DNA from: an uncultured Pseudomonadota bacterium | GTDB taxonomy: Bacteria; Desulfobacterota_B; Binatia; UBA9968 | Length of the DNA: 7,070 nucleotides | NCBI GenBank assembly: GCA_946478635.1 | Contig: CAMLCX010000249.1 | Span: forward strand, 1-7,070 | Reading direction: 5' to 3' | In this document: positions 1 to 5,732 of the stretch, piece by piece | Numbering within the stretch: position 1 is the first letter of the stretch | Layout: each line of letters starts with the position of its first letter | Notes under the pieces: generated by a model | Seen by the model: the letters and a program-made list of their open reading frames with translations, nothing else | Databases searched by the model: none | What the model was told of the DNA's origin: nothing | Position numbers and translations under genes: made by a program

Positions 1-144
1 GCCTGGTCGCTCGTGGATCCGATCATTCAGGTCTGGAACTTGAGCAAGCCGCGAAATTTTCCAAACTATGAGGCCGGTTCGTGGGGGCCCAAAGAAGCTG
101 ATGATTTCATGGCGCGCGACGGCCGGCGCTGGCGCCGGCCCTGA
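1..144 (+). CDS. zwf: Glucose-6-phosphate dehydrogenase, C-terminal end (partial)
   Basis: Frame 1 is open from the first base of the window to a TGA at 142-144 and gives 47 residues. It includes AWSLVDPIIQVW and YEAGSWGPKEAD, followed by a short basic tail with DGRRWRRP. The Y-x-A-G-S-W-G-P-x-x-A-D block and the D-G-R-x-W ending are the typical C-terminus of bacterial glucose-6-phosphate dehydrogenase. This enzyme oxidises glucose-6-phosphate to 6-phosphogluconolactone with NAD(P)+ in the cytoplasm. The catalytic and nucleotide-binding parts lie upstream of the window, so their integrity cannot be judged. Identification rests on this tail plus the next two genes, glk and pgl, which encode the steps just before and just after this reaction. 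The stop lies 19 bases before the preferred glk start, so the genes are probably co-transcribed. Confidence 0.9.
   Translation, partial: AWSLVDPIIQVWNLSKPRNFPNYEAGSWGPKEADDFMARDGRRWRRP
121..140. repeat. GC-rich inverted repeat at the zwf/glk junction
   Basis: Bases 121-140 form an inverted repeat with 9-base arms (GGCCGGCGC and GCGCCGGCC) around a central TG. In RNA this would be a very stable hairpin of 8-9 G-C pairs. It sits inside the last codons of zwf, ends one base before the stop codon begins to be read in full (stop 142-144) and lies 23 bases upstream of the glk ATG. There is no T-run after it, so it is not a standard intrinsic terminator. It might tune glk translation or protect the zwf mRNA 3' end, or simply result from Arg/Gly/Pro codons in GC-rich DNA. 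Confidence 0.6.
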
Positions 145-163
145 ACAAAAGCACGGGCTGGCA

Positions 164-1171
164 ATGGCAACGAGAAATTTAGTTCTCGCGGGAGATATCG
201 GCGGCACCAAGACGAATCTCGCGGTGTTCTCTGCCCACGGCAAAAAACTCCGGAGCGAAGCCTCGCAAAGCTTTCCAAGTAAACAGTACTCCGGTTTGAC
301 GCCGATCCTCAAAGCATTTCTCGCCGGCGCAAATCACGTCATCGAGGCGGCCTGCTTCGGCATTGCTGGTCCGATTGTCGATGGTCGCGTCAAGACCACA
401 AATCTACCGTGGATTGTCGAGAGCAACGAGCTGCGCCGGGTGCTGCAGGTCGATTCGATTCATTTGCTCAACGACCTCGAAGCCGGCGCCTACGGCTTGT
501 TCACGCTGGAGGACGAGGAATTTTTCACGCTCAACGAGGGTAAGATGCGCCAGGCCGGTAACAAAGCGTTGATCGCCGCCGGCACCGGCCTGGGTGAAGC
601 GATGCTTTACGACGACGGCCGTCATTTTCGTCCGCTCGCTTCAGAAGGCGGCCACGGCGATTTCGCGCCGCGGGACGAACTGGAGATCGAACTCTTGCGT
701 TATCTGATGGGCCGTTTTGGTCACGTGAGTTATGAGCGGGTGATATCCGGTCCTGGGCTGTTCAATATCTATCGCTTCCTCAAAGAAAGTCGCGGTATGG
801 CAGAACCGGCGTGGCTGACGGAACGTTTTGCCGCCGGCGACGACGGCGGCGCGATCGTGTCGAAGGCGGCGCTGGCCAACGAATCCGAGATCTGCGTCAA
901 GGCGCTGGATATGTTCGTGTCGATTTACGGCGCCGAGGCGGGCAATATGGCGCTGCGCGCCAAGTCGGTGCGCGGTCTTTACGTCGGCGGCGGAATCGCG
1001 CCGAAAATTTTGCCCAAGCTCAAGGACGGCGCGTTCATGCGCGCCTTTGCCGACAAAGGCCGTTATGCCGATCTGCTTGCCGCCATTCCCGTGCAAGTTG
1101 TGCTGAATGATCAAGCGGCGCTGCGCGGCGCCGCTTACTTTGCGGCGTTTCTATCCAGTGACGAGTCCTGA
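164..1171 (+). CDS. glk: Glucokinase (ROK-unrelated Glk family)
   Basis: The 335-residue product matches the bacterial Glk family in length and motifs. It phosphorylates glucose with ATP to glucose-6-phosphate in the cytoplasm. Visible motifs are the N-terminal phosphate-1 loop DIGGTKT (residues 11-17), GIAGPIVDG (67-74), LLNDLEA (101-107, with Asp104 the expected catalytic base), the second ATP-binding loop AAGTGLGEA (138-146), EGGHGDF (161-167), SGPGLF (195-200) and GGGIAPK (275-281). The ATG at 164 is chosen because family homology begins a few residues later. An upstream ATG at 68 would add 32 residues of unrelated sequence read out of frame through the zwf tail. No clear Shine-Dalgarno sequence precedes 164, so translation may be coupled to zwf. 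The 3' end overlaps pgl by 14 bases. Its position between zwf and pgl supports a role in feeding the oxidative pentose phosphate or Entner-Doudoroff pathway. Confidence 0.93.
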   Translation: MATRNLVLAGDIGGTKTNLAVFSAHGKKLRSEASQSFPSKQYSGLTPILKAFLAGANHVIEAACFGIAGPIVDGRVKTTNLPWIVESNELRRVLQVDSIHLLNDLEAGAYGLFTLEDEEFFTLNEGKMRQAGNKALIAAGTGLGEAMLYDDGRHFRPLASEGGHGDFAPRDELEIELLRYLMGRFGHVSYERVISGPGLFNIYRFLKESRGMAEPAWLTERFAAGDDGGAIVSKAALANESEICVKALDMFVSIYGAEAGNMALRAKSVRGLYVGGGIAPKILPKLKDGAFMRAFADKGRYADLLAAIPVQVVLNDQAALRGAAYFAAFLSSDES

Positions 1172-1931
1172 AATCATTATTTGCCGCGACGCCACAGAAC
1201 TGGCGCGCGGCGCTGCCGGGCTTCTAAGCGTTCGCGCCGCCGAGTTCATCGCGCGCACCGGCCGATTCTCCGTAGCGCTTTCCGGCGGCTCGACGCCGCG
1301 GGCGGTCTATTCCTTGCTCGCCGAGCCGGAGTTTCGCGACCGTATCGATTGGCCGCGGGTGCATCTGTTCTGGGGCGATGAGCGCTGCGTCCCGCCAAAT
1401 CACCCGGATAGCAATTTTCGCATGGTGCAGGAAGCGCTGCTGGCGAAGATCGCCATTCCGCCGGAGAATATTCATCGCATGATGGGCGAGAGAGAGCCGG
1501 CGGAGGCAGCCGCGGCCTATGAGCAAGAGTTAAAAACATTCTTTAGCGCAGGGGATGGCGATTGGCCGCGCTTCGACTTGATTTTTCTCGGTTTGGGCGA
1601 GGACGGGCACACGGCATCGCTTTTTCCCGGAACAGTGGCCCTGGATGCAACCAAGCATTGGATCACTGCCGTCCATGTGGAAAAATTGCAATCCTACCGG
1701 CTAACGCTGACTCTCCCGGTGATCCGTTCCGCCGCGCAGGTGGTGTTTTTGGTTTCCGGCGCGAGCAAGACAAAGATCGTGAGAGAAATTTTCGCTTCGA
1801 ACCGCGCGCTTAATGACTATCCGGCCGCGAAGGTTGGGCCCATGGCGGGGCGATTGACGTGGATGATCGATCGAGACGCGGCGCGCGAGTTACCGCCGGA
1901 TATTGCCGGAAAGGCCGGACTGCCGGAGTAA
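1158..1931 (+). CDS. pgl: 6-phosphogluconolactonase (DevB/Pgl family)
   Basis: The 257-residue product hydrolyses 6-phosphogluconolactone, the product of Zwf, to 6-phosphogluconate. Family motifs are present in order: LSGGSTP (41-47), FWGDERCVPPNHPDSN (71-86), LGLGEDGHTASLFPG (144-158), YRLTLTLPVI (180-189) and a C-terminal GRLTWMIDRDAA (231-242). They follow the NagB/RpiA-like fold of DevB-type lactonases, and the length is normal for the family. The GTG at 1158 is preferred because the following PEIIICRDATELARGAA looks like the usual N-terminus. The ATG at 1107 would add 17 residues read out of frame within glk. With GTG the gene overlaps the end of glk by 14 bases, and no good Shine-Dalgarno sequence is seen, so it is probably translated by coupling. 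It is the last gene of the zwf-glk-pgl unit and ends 40 bases from the convergent redoxin gene. Confidence 0.93.
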   Translation: MTSPEIIICRDATELARGAAGLLSVRAAEFIARTGRFSVALSGGSTPRAVYSLLAEPEFRDRIDWPRVHLFWGDERCVPPNHPDSNFRMVQEALLAKIAIPPENIHRMMGEREPAEAAAAYEQELKTFFSAGDGDWPRFDLIFLGLGEDGHTASLFPGTVALDATKHWITAVHVEKLQSYRLTLTLPVIRSAAQVVFLVSGASKTKIVREIFASNRALNDYPAAKVGPMAGRLTWMIDRDAARELPPDIAGKAGLPE

Positions 1932-1971
1932 TGGATCGCTAAGCCTCAGGCGCTGACGAGACGATCAAGGA
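1932..1971. other. Short convergent intergenic gap
   Basis: This 40-base gap separates the converging ends of pgl (plus) and the redoxin gene (minus). Both operons must end transcription here or run into each other. The only symmetry seen is a short imperfect repeat around AGCCTCAGGCGCT near 1942-1954, without a T-tract on either strand, so no intrinsic terminator is called. Confidence 0.4.
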
Positions 1972-2565
1972 TTATTTGATCTTTGCGAGCTCCCGGCGGA
2001 TCTGTTCGTTGGATGGCCTTTTGGTGTAATCGACTTCGATAAACTTCCAGCGCACGCTCCCCTTCGGGTCGATGATGAAAGTCGAGGGATGCGGCCAGCC
2101 TCGGCCATCCGGATTAAAAACACCGTAGCGGTCGATCACCTTGTGGTCTTTGTCTTCGAGCAGCGGAAAGTCGAACTCGCCGTCGAAGCGCTTGCGCAGC
2201 ATCTCGCCGAACTTTTTCGACTCCTCGCGGGTGTCGGTGCTGACCGCCAGGATCTGGATTTTTTCTTTTTGCTGCTTGGTCAATAAACTTTTCAGCTTCC
2301 CGAGCTGTTCTACGCAGAAGGGTCACCAGTAGCCGCGGTAGAAAACCAAGATCACGGTCTTCTTGTTACGAAAATCCGATAGGGTGAGCGCTTTTCCGCC
2401 GCTGTCTTCCAGGGTGAAATCCGGCGCGGGCTGGCCGACTTTCATTCGATTCAAATCCGTCGGCGCGAGATCGGCGCCGCCGTCCTTCGGTCCGAGTTGC
2501 GCACCGAGGGGAGCGCTGATCATGAAAATAGCGAAAGTGACTGCTAACGTTCGAGTGAGCGGCAC
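1972..2565 (-). CDS. Exported AhpC/TSA-type redoxin, probable UxxC selenoprotein (TGA read as Sec81)
   Basis: Read from a GTG at 2565 to the TAA at 1972-1974 with the in-frame TGA at 2323-2325 taken as selenocysteine, this gives 197 residues. Residues 1-22 resemble a Sec signal peptide (basic start, hydrophobic LAVTFAIFMISAPLG core, likely cut after GA), so the protein should act in the periplasm. The mature part is a thioredoxin-fold redoxin: KVGQPAPDFTLED (42-54), TVILVFYRGYW (70-80), then U81-P-F-C84, then AVSTDTREESKKF and the typical PSTFIIDPKG beta-strand block. Peroxiredoxin-like relatives carry R-G-x-W-C-P-F-C here, so the TGA replaces exactly the first redox cysteine. Frame and homology continue undisturbed on both sides. 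The start is supported by the strong TAAGGAGA ribosome site six bases upstream. It probably reduces peroxides or disulfides; the substrate is unknown. A nonsense mutation or sequencing error (TGC/TGT to TGA) is the alternative. Confidence 0.82.
2293..2325 (-). promoter_or_regulatory. Candidate bacterial SECIS element
   Basis: In the mRNA, 15 bases after the UGA comes a perfect 5-bp stem CAGCU/AGCUG (plus-strand positions 2303-2307 and 2293-2297) closing a five-base loop CGGGA (2298-2302). The loop starts 20 bases after the UGA and has G at its second position. Bacterial SECIS elements lie within the coding region just after the UGA, with a small G-containing apical loop roughly 16-37 bases away, so placement and loop fit. 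The stem is short, and the lower part could pair in a competing way (UUCU/AGAA around GCGU), so the exact fold is uncertain. Confidence 0.55.
2323..2325 (-). other. In-frame UGA, probable selenocysteine codon (Sec81)
   Basis: The plus strand reads TCA, so the mRNA reads UGA. It follows the codons for F-Y-R-G-Y-W and precedes those for P-F-C, turning the usual C-x-x-C of this redoxin family into U-x-x-C. There is no other stop in this frame between the GTG at 2565 and the TAA at 1972. Decoding would need SelB, SelC and SelA from elsewhere in the genome. Confidence 0.8.
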
Positions 2566-2571
2566 AGGAAA

Positions 2572-2579
2572 TCTCCTTA
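2572..2579 (-). promoter_or_regulatory. Strong ribosome binding site for the redoxin gene
   Basis: The minus strand reads TAAGGAGA followed by six bases (TTTCCT) and the GTG at 2565-2563. This is a near-perfect Shine-Dalgarno sequence at ideal spacing, the best in the window. It fixes the start at GTG 2565 just before a signal peptide, and argues that the gene is actively translated and not decaying. It lies in the 37-base gap after the SDR stop codon. Confidence 0.85.
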
Positions 2580-2602
2580 CAGTAAAAAATGTACCAGGAT
2601 TT

Positions 2603-3424
2603 TTAGCCCGCGTCACCCCGGCCGGAAGAATTTTCCGGCGGCACGACGTGGGCGCGAAATCGCCGATGCGCGATCGCGCGAAACAAATTAGGGAAGTGGC
2701 GCCGGAGCGCCGACATGAGTGCCAACCAGCGCGGCAAAACAATTTCGAAGCGCTTGTTTTCGATGATCTTAATGACCGCCTCGGCGACCGCGCCGGCGGC
2801 GACGATCAAGTTCGGCGGCGCCTTCGGATCGCTGTCGCGAAAATCCCGGCTAAATTCGGTCGCCACCGGACCGGGGCAGACGATCGATACGTGGATGCCG
2901 AGGGGTTTGAGCTCATGATAAAGACTTTCCGACCAGCCGTTGAGCGCGAACTTGGAAGCGCAGTAGGCGGCCATGTTCAGTGTGCCGATCAAGCCGGCGC
3001 CCGATGAGACATTGACGATGTGGCCGGCTCTTCTGGCGATCATCGTCGGCAGGACTTTTTTCGCGCAGTAAACCGCGCCGAGATAGTTGACCCGAATAAT
3101 GTCCTCAATGATTTTGAGATCGGTTTCGCTGAACGGCCGGCGCATGCCGATGCCGGCGTTGTTGATCAAGACGTCGATTTTCCCGTAGTCGCTGACGATC
3201 TTGGACACCATGCCGTGAACCTGCTCGGCGTCGCTCACATCGCAACCGATCATCACCGATGACGGGCTGGCGCGGCGCACCTCCTTCAAGGTGTCCCTCA
3301 GTGATTCAATGGAACGGCCGCAGCCCGCGACAATCGCGCCGCGCGCCGCCAGGTCGATCGCCAATCGCCTGCCGATGCCATTGGAGGCGCCGGTGATCAT
3401 GATCACTTGGTCTTTGAAGTCCAT
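2603..3424 (-). CDS. Short-chain dehydrogenase/reductase (classical SDR)
   Basis: The 273-residue product has all the marks of a classical NAD(P)-dependent SDR: the cofactor loop TGASNGIG (11-18), Asp62 in the CDVSD segment, NNAG (88-91), Asn113, the catalytic Ser141 with Tyr154 and Lys158 (YCASK), and PG at 184-185 followed by VATEF. It should oxidise or reduce an alcohol/ketone group on a substrate that the sequence does not reveal. The C-terminal part after about residue 228 (LPRWLALMSALRRHFPNLF) is amphipathic and basic, as in SDRs that associate with membranes and act on lipids or sterol-like substrates, but this is inference. The ATG at 3424 is the natural start because the Rossmann strand follows at once, though no good ribosome site precedes it. 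It is the middle gene of the minus-strand operon, 30 bases after the TIGR01777 gene and 37 bases before the redoxin. Confidence 0.9.
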   Translation of the reverse strand: MDFKDQVIMITGASNGIGRRLAIDLAARGAIVAGCGRSIESLRDTLKEVRRASPSSVMIGCDVSDAEQVHGMVSKIVSDYGKIDVLINNAGIGMRRPFSETDLKIIEDIIRVNYLGAVYCAKKVLPTMIARRAGHIVNVSSGAGLIGTLNMAAYCASKFALNGWSESLYHELKPLGIHVSIVCPGPVATEFSRDFRDSDPKAPPNLIVAAGAVAEAVIKIIENKRFEIVLPRWLALMSALRRHFPNLFRAIAHRRFRAHVVPPENSSGRGDAG

Positions 3425-3454
3425 CGCAGGGCTTGGACGCGAAGCTTTAGCCGA

Positions 3455-4363
3455 TCAAATCGGTTTGGAGGCTTCGAGCGCCTCGGGGAGATCCGGATAA
3501 CGGAATTTAAATCCAAGTTTCTCCGCTGCCGCCGGAACCACGCGCTGGCCGGTTAGAAGCATCTCCGCCATATCACCCATAGTGAGTCTGAGCAGAAATG
3601 CCGGCACCCGCGCCCAGGATGGGCGACGAATGGCTTTGCCGAGAGCCTTGCCGAATTCGTTATTTTGTACCGGATTCGGCGCTGTCGCATTAAATGGCCC
3701 CTGGGCAAGCGGGTTGTCGATCAGCAGTAAAATCAAACGGATCAAATCTTCGAGCTGGATCCAGGACATCCACTGCTTGCCGGAGCCCAGTGGGCCGCCC
3801 AAGAAAAATTTGAAGGGCTCAGCGATCTTCGCCAAGGCTCCGCCGTCCGGCCCGAGCACGATGCCGGTGCGCAGACAAACGACGCGCATGCCCAAATCCG
3901 CAGCTTTTTGGGCCTCAGCCTCCCACGCCTTGCAGAGCCGCCCCAGAAAATCATCCCCCGGCGGGGTTTCCTCTGTTACGATATCGTCGCCGCGGGGACC
4001 GTAGTAGCCAATGGCCGATGCGTTGAGGAGAAATTTCGGTCTTTGTTTGGCCTTGGCGCAGGCCTGCACGAGGCATTGAGTCGCGTCGATGCGGCTTTTT
4101 TCAATGCGGCGGCGTTGTGTGCGGCTCCATTTTTTTTCCGCGATGGGTTCGCCGGCCAGGTTGATCACGCCGTCGACGCCGTCTAAGGCAGCGTCCCAGT
4201 CTCGCAGAGTTCCCGGGGTCCAGTGCAGCCAGCGCTTGGTGCCGGTATTGGCGTCGCGCGGCGAACCGCGCGTCAGCAATGTGAGCGCATGGCCGTGCTC
4301 CAAAAGCGCGGCGCATAACGGCATGCCGATAAAACCCGATGCCCCGGTAACCACCAACCTCAT
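3455..4363 (-). CDS. TIGR01777-family epimerase-like NAD(P)-binding oxidoreductase (YfcH/SDR39U1-like)
   Basis: The 302-residue product is an atypical extended SDR. Visible motifs are the N-terminal cofactor loop GASGFIG (7-13), NLAGEPIAEKKW (68-79), SRIDAT (90-95), SAIGYYG (116-122), LRTGIVLGPDGGAL (165-177), GSGKQWMSWIQLEDL (193-207), FNATAPNPV (224-232) and EMLLTGQRVVP (267-277). This order is diagnostic of the TIGR01777 family (YfcH in E. coli, SDR39U1 in animals), whose physiological substrate is not firmly known. The length is normal. ATG 4363 is preferred, with AGAAAGG about ten bases upstream. A GTG at 4369 would add only two residues but leaves just four bases of spacing. It is the first gene of the minus-strand operon and is divergent from the ketosynthase. 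Its stop lies 30 bases from the SDR start. Confidence 0.92.
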   Translation of the reverse strand: MRLVVTGASGFIGMPLCAALLEHGHALTLLTRGSPRDANTGTKRWLHWTPGTLRDWDAALDGVDGVINLAGEPIAEKKWSRTQRRRIEKSRIDATQCLVQACAKAKQRPKFLLNASAIGYYGPRGDDIVTEETPPGDDFLGRLCKAWEAEAQKAADLGMRVVCLRTGIVLGPDGGALAKIAEPFKFFLGGPLGSGKQWMSWIQLEDLIRLILLLIDNPLAQGPFNATAPNPVQNNEFGKALGKAIRRPSWARVPAFLLRLTMGDMAEMLLTGQRVVPAAAEKLGFKFRYPDLPEALEASKPI

Positions 4364-4388
4364 CGCCACGCTGCCTTTCTGCTATGCC

Positions 4389-4417
4389 TTCACTGATATT
4401 GCTGCGGGTGTTATGCT
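4389..4417 (+). promoter_or_regulatory. Candidate sigma70-type promoter for the ketosynthase operon
   Basis: In the 88-base gap between the divergent genes, TTCACT (4389-4394, four of six consensus bases) lies 17 bases before TATGCT (4412-4417, four of six), and a TG one base upstream of the latter makes an extended -10. The start codon at 4452 is about 35 bases further on. Matches are modest, so this is a candidate only. No convincing -35/-10 pair was found for the opposite strand, although the minus operon should also start here. Confidence 0.4.
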
Positions 4418-4451
4418 CAAAGCCGCATTATTACCACGTTGAAGAGACAAG

Positions 4452-5732
4452 ATGAAACCGCTTAGAACCTATCCGCCGCCGCGTCGAGTCGTGGTGACCG
4501 GCATGGGTGCTGTGGCGCCCAACGGCGTCGGCAGCGATGCCTATTGCGCGGCATTGCGTGGCGGCCTAAGCGGCGTCGGCTTGATCTCACTCTTCGAAAC
4601 CGACGGACTGGAATGCCGGATCGCCGCTCAAGTGAAAAACTTTGCCGCGGAGGATTTTTTAAGTCCTCAAGAGATACGCCGGGTCGGTCGCGCCGTGCCG
4701 TTGGTCCTGGCGGCGACAGCAGAGGCGCTGGCCCGCGCCCGCGTTTGCGTGCAGCGTCAGAGCACACAAGAGAAACAATCCTGGGGAGTCGTCATCGGCA
4801 GCGGCGGCGGCACGCCCGACTTCATGGAAGAACAGTACCGCCGATACTTCTCCGACCAGCTGCGCCGGGTGAGCGCTTATAATGTTTCGAGCTCGACGCC
4901 GGGCAGCCTGTCGAGCGAAATCTCCCTGCGTTTTGGCTTTCGCGGTCCGAGCCATCTTATCTCCACGGGTTGCACGAGCTCCACGGATGCGCTGGGTTAT
5001 GCCTTTAACATGATCCGCTTCGGACTCGCCGATCATTTGGTCAGCGGCGGCGCGGACGCGACGATCACGCCGGGCATCATGCAGGGGTTTTCTGTCATGG
5101 GCGTGGTATCCTCGTCGCGTAATCACGATCCGCAGCGCGCCTCCCGGCCCTTCGATCGGACGCGCGACGGCTTTGTGCTCGGCGAGGGCGCCTGGATATT
5201 GATCTTGGAAGAGCGGGAAATGGCGCTGGCGCGCGGCGCGAAGGTCTACGGCGAAATCCTCGGCTACGGCTCGACCTGCGACGCGCATCATCGCGTGCGT
5301 CTCGATCCCAGCGGCGAGGAACCCGCGCGGGCCATGAGCCTGGCGATTGAGGATGCCGCCGTCGCCAAAGACGAGATCGGCTACGTAGCGCTGCACGGCA
5401 CCTCGACACTATTAAACGACAGGACGGAAACGCTCGCGGCCAAAACCTGCTTCGGCGCGCGCGCTCGCGACGTTCCCATGAGTTCGATCAAGTCGATGAT
5501 CGGCCATCCGCAAGGCGCGTCGGGCGTTGCCGGTGTCGTCGCGACGATGCTGGCGATGAATCATGGGTTTTTGCCGCCGACCATCAATTACGCCGAAGCC
5601 GACCCGGAATGCGATCTCAATTATATTCCCAATCACAGCATCGATCGCGACACCGAGGTGGCGCTTTGCAACTGCATCGGCTTTGGCTCGAAGAACTCGG
5701 CGTTGGTGGTCGCGCGCGGGGGAGCGGTATGA
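4452..5732 (+). CDS. FabF-like beta-ketoacyl synthase (KAS II type)
   Basis: The 426-residue product is a thiolase-fold condensing enzyme of the FabF/type II ketosynthase family, which elongates ACP-bound acyl chains with malonyl-ACP. The Cys-His-His triad is intact: Cys174 in STGCTSSTDALG, His315 in LHGTSTLLND and His352 in KSMIGHPQGASG. The N-terminal RRVVVTGMGAVAPNGVG, the acyl-site region RPFDRTRDGFVLGEGA (232-247) and the C-terminal GFGSKNSALVV (410-420) also fit. Several motifs depart from housekeeping FabF: HGTSTPLND has become HGTSTLLND, GHLLGAAG has become GHPQGASG, and GFGGTN has become GFGSKN. This suggests a specialised synthase rather than the core fatty acid enzyme. A GAAGAG six to eleven bases before the ATG could serve as ribosome site. 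It starts the plus-strand operon and overlaps the methyltransferase by four bases. Confidence 0.92.
   Translation: MKPLRTYPPPRRVVVTGMGAVAPNGVGSDAYCAALRGGLSGVGLISLFETDGLECRIAAQVKNFAAEDFLSPQEIRRVGRAVPLVLAATAEALARARVCVQRQSTQEKQSWGVVIGSGGGTPDFMEEQYRRYFSDQLRRVSAYNVSSSTPGSLSSEISLRFGFRGPSHLISTGCTSSTDALGYAFNMIRFGLADHLVSGGADATITPGIMQGFSVMGVVSSSRNHDPQRASRPFDRTRDGFVLGEGAWILILEEREMALARGAKVYGEILGYGSTCDAHHRVRLDPSGEEPARAMSLAIEDAAVAKDEIGYVALHGTSTLLNDRTETLAAKTCFGARARDVPMSSIKSMIGHPQGASGVAGVVATMLAMNHGFLPPTINYAEADPECDLNYIPNHSIDRDTEVALCNCIGFGSKNSALVVARGGAV

Noticed and set aside
68..163. 32-residue N-terminal extension of glucokinase from an upstream ATG
   Set aside because: The added residues are an out-of-frame reading of the zwf tail, and Glk homology starts just after ATG 164.
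641..1114. 157-residue open frame antisense to glucokinase
   Set aside because: It shows no family motif and lies wholly opposite conserved Glk coding sequence.
1938..1960. Possible terminator between the convergent genes
   Set aside because: The symmetry is short and imperfect, and neither strand has a T-tract after it.
1972..2283. Stand-alone 103-residue redoxin fragment starting at TTG 2283
   Set aside because: It lacks the N-terminal half of the thioredoxin fold and the active site. The missing part lies directly upstream in the same frame across the TGA, and no ribosome site precedes the TTG.
1972..2565. Redoxin as a simple pseudogene
   Set aside because: Only one stop is present, it is TGA, and it replaces the catalytic cysteine in an otherwise intact gene. 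This remains the main alternative until Sec machinery is shown.
2566..2742. Upstream extension of the redoxin frame into the SDR gene
   Set aside because: These residues are an alternative-frame reading of the SDR C-terminus. The strong ribosome site and signal peptide place the start at GTG 2565.
2363..3007. 214-residue plus-strand frame across the redoxin and SDR genes
   Set aside because: It crosses two well-supported minus-strand genes and their gap and shows no coherent domain.
4364..4451. Promoter for the minus-strand operon (TTGAGC with TATCAG at 16 bases in the divergent gap)
   Set aside because: The -10 match is poor. A promoter is expected here, but this pair is too weak to call.
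4659..5396. 245-residue open frame antisense to the ketosynthase
   Set aside because: Its product is Arg/Ala-rich with no recognisable motif, and the sense strand is a clear ketosynthase. Long antisense frames are common in GC-rich genes.
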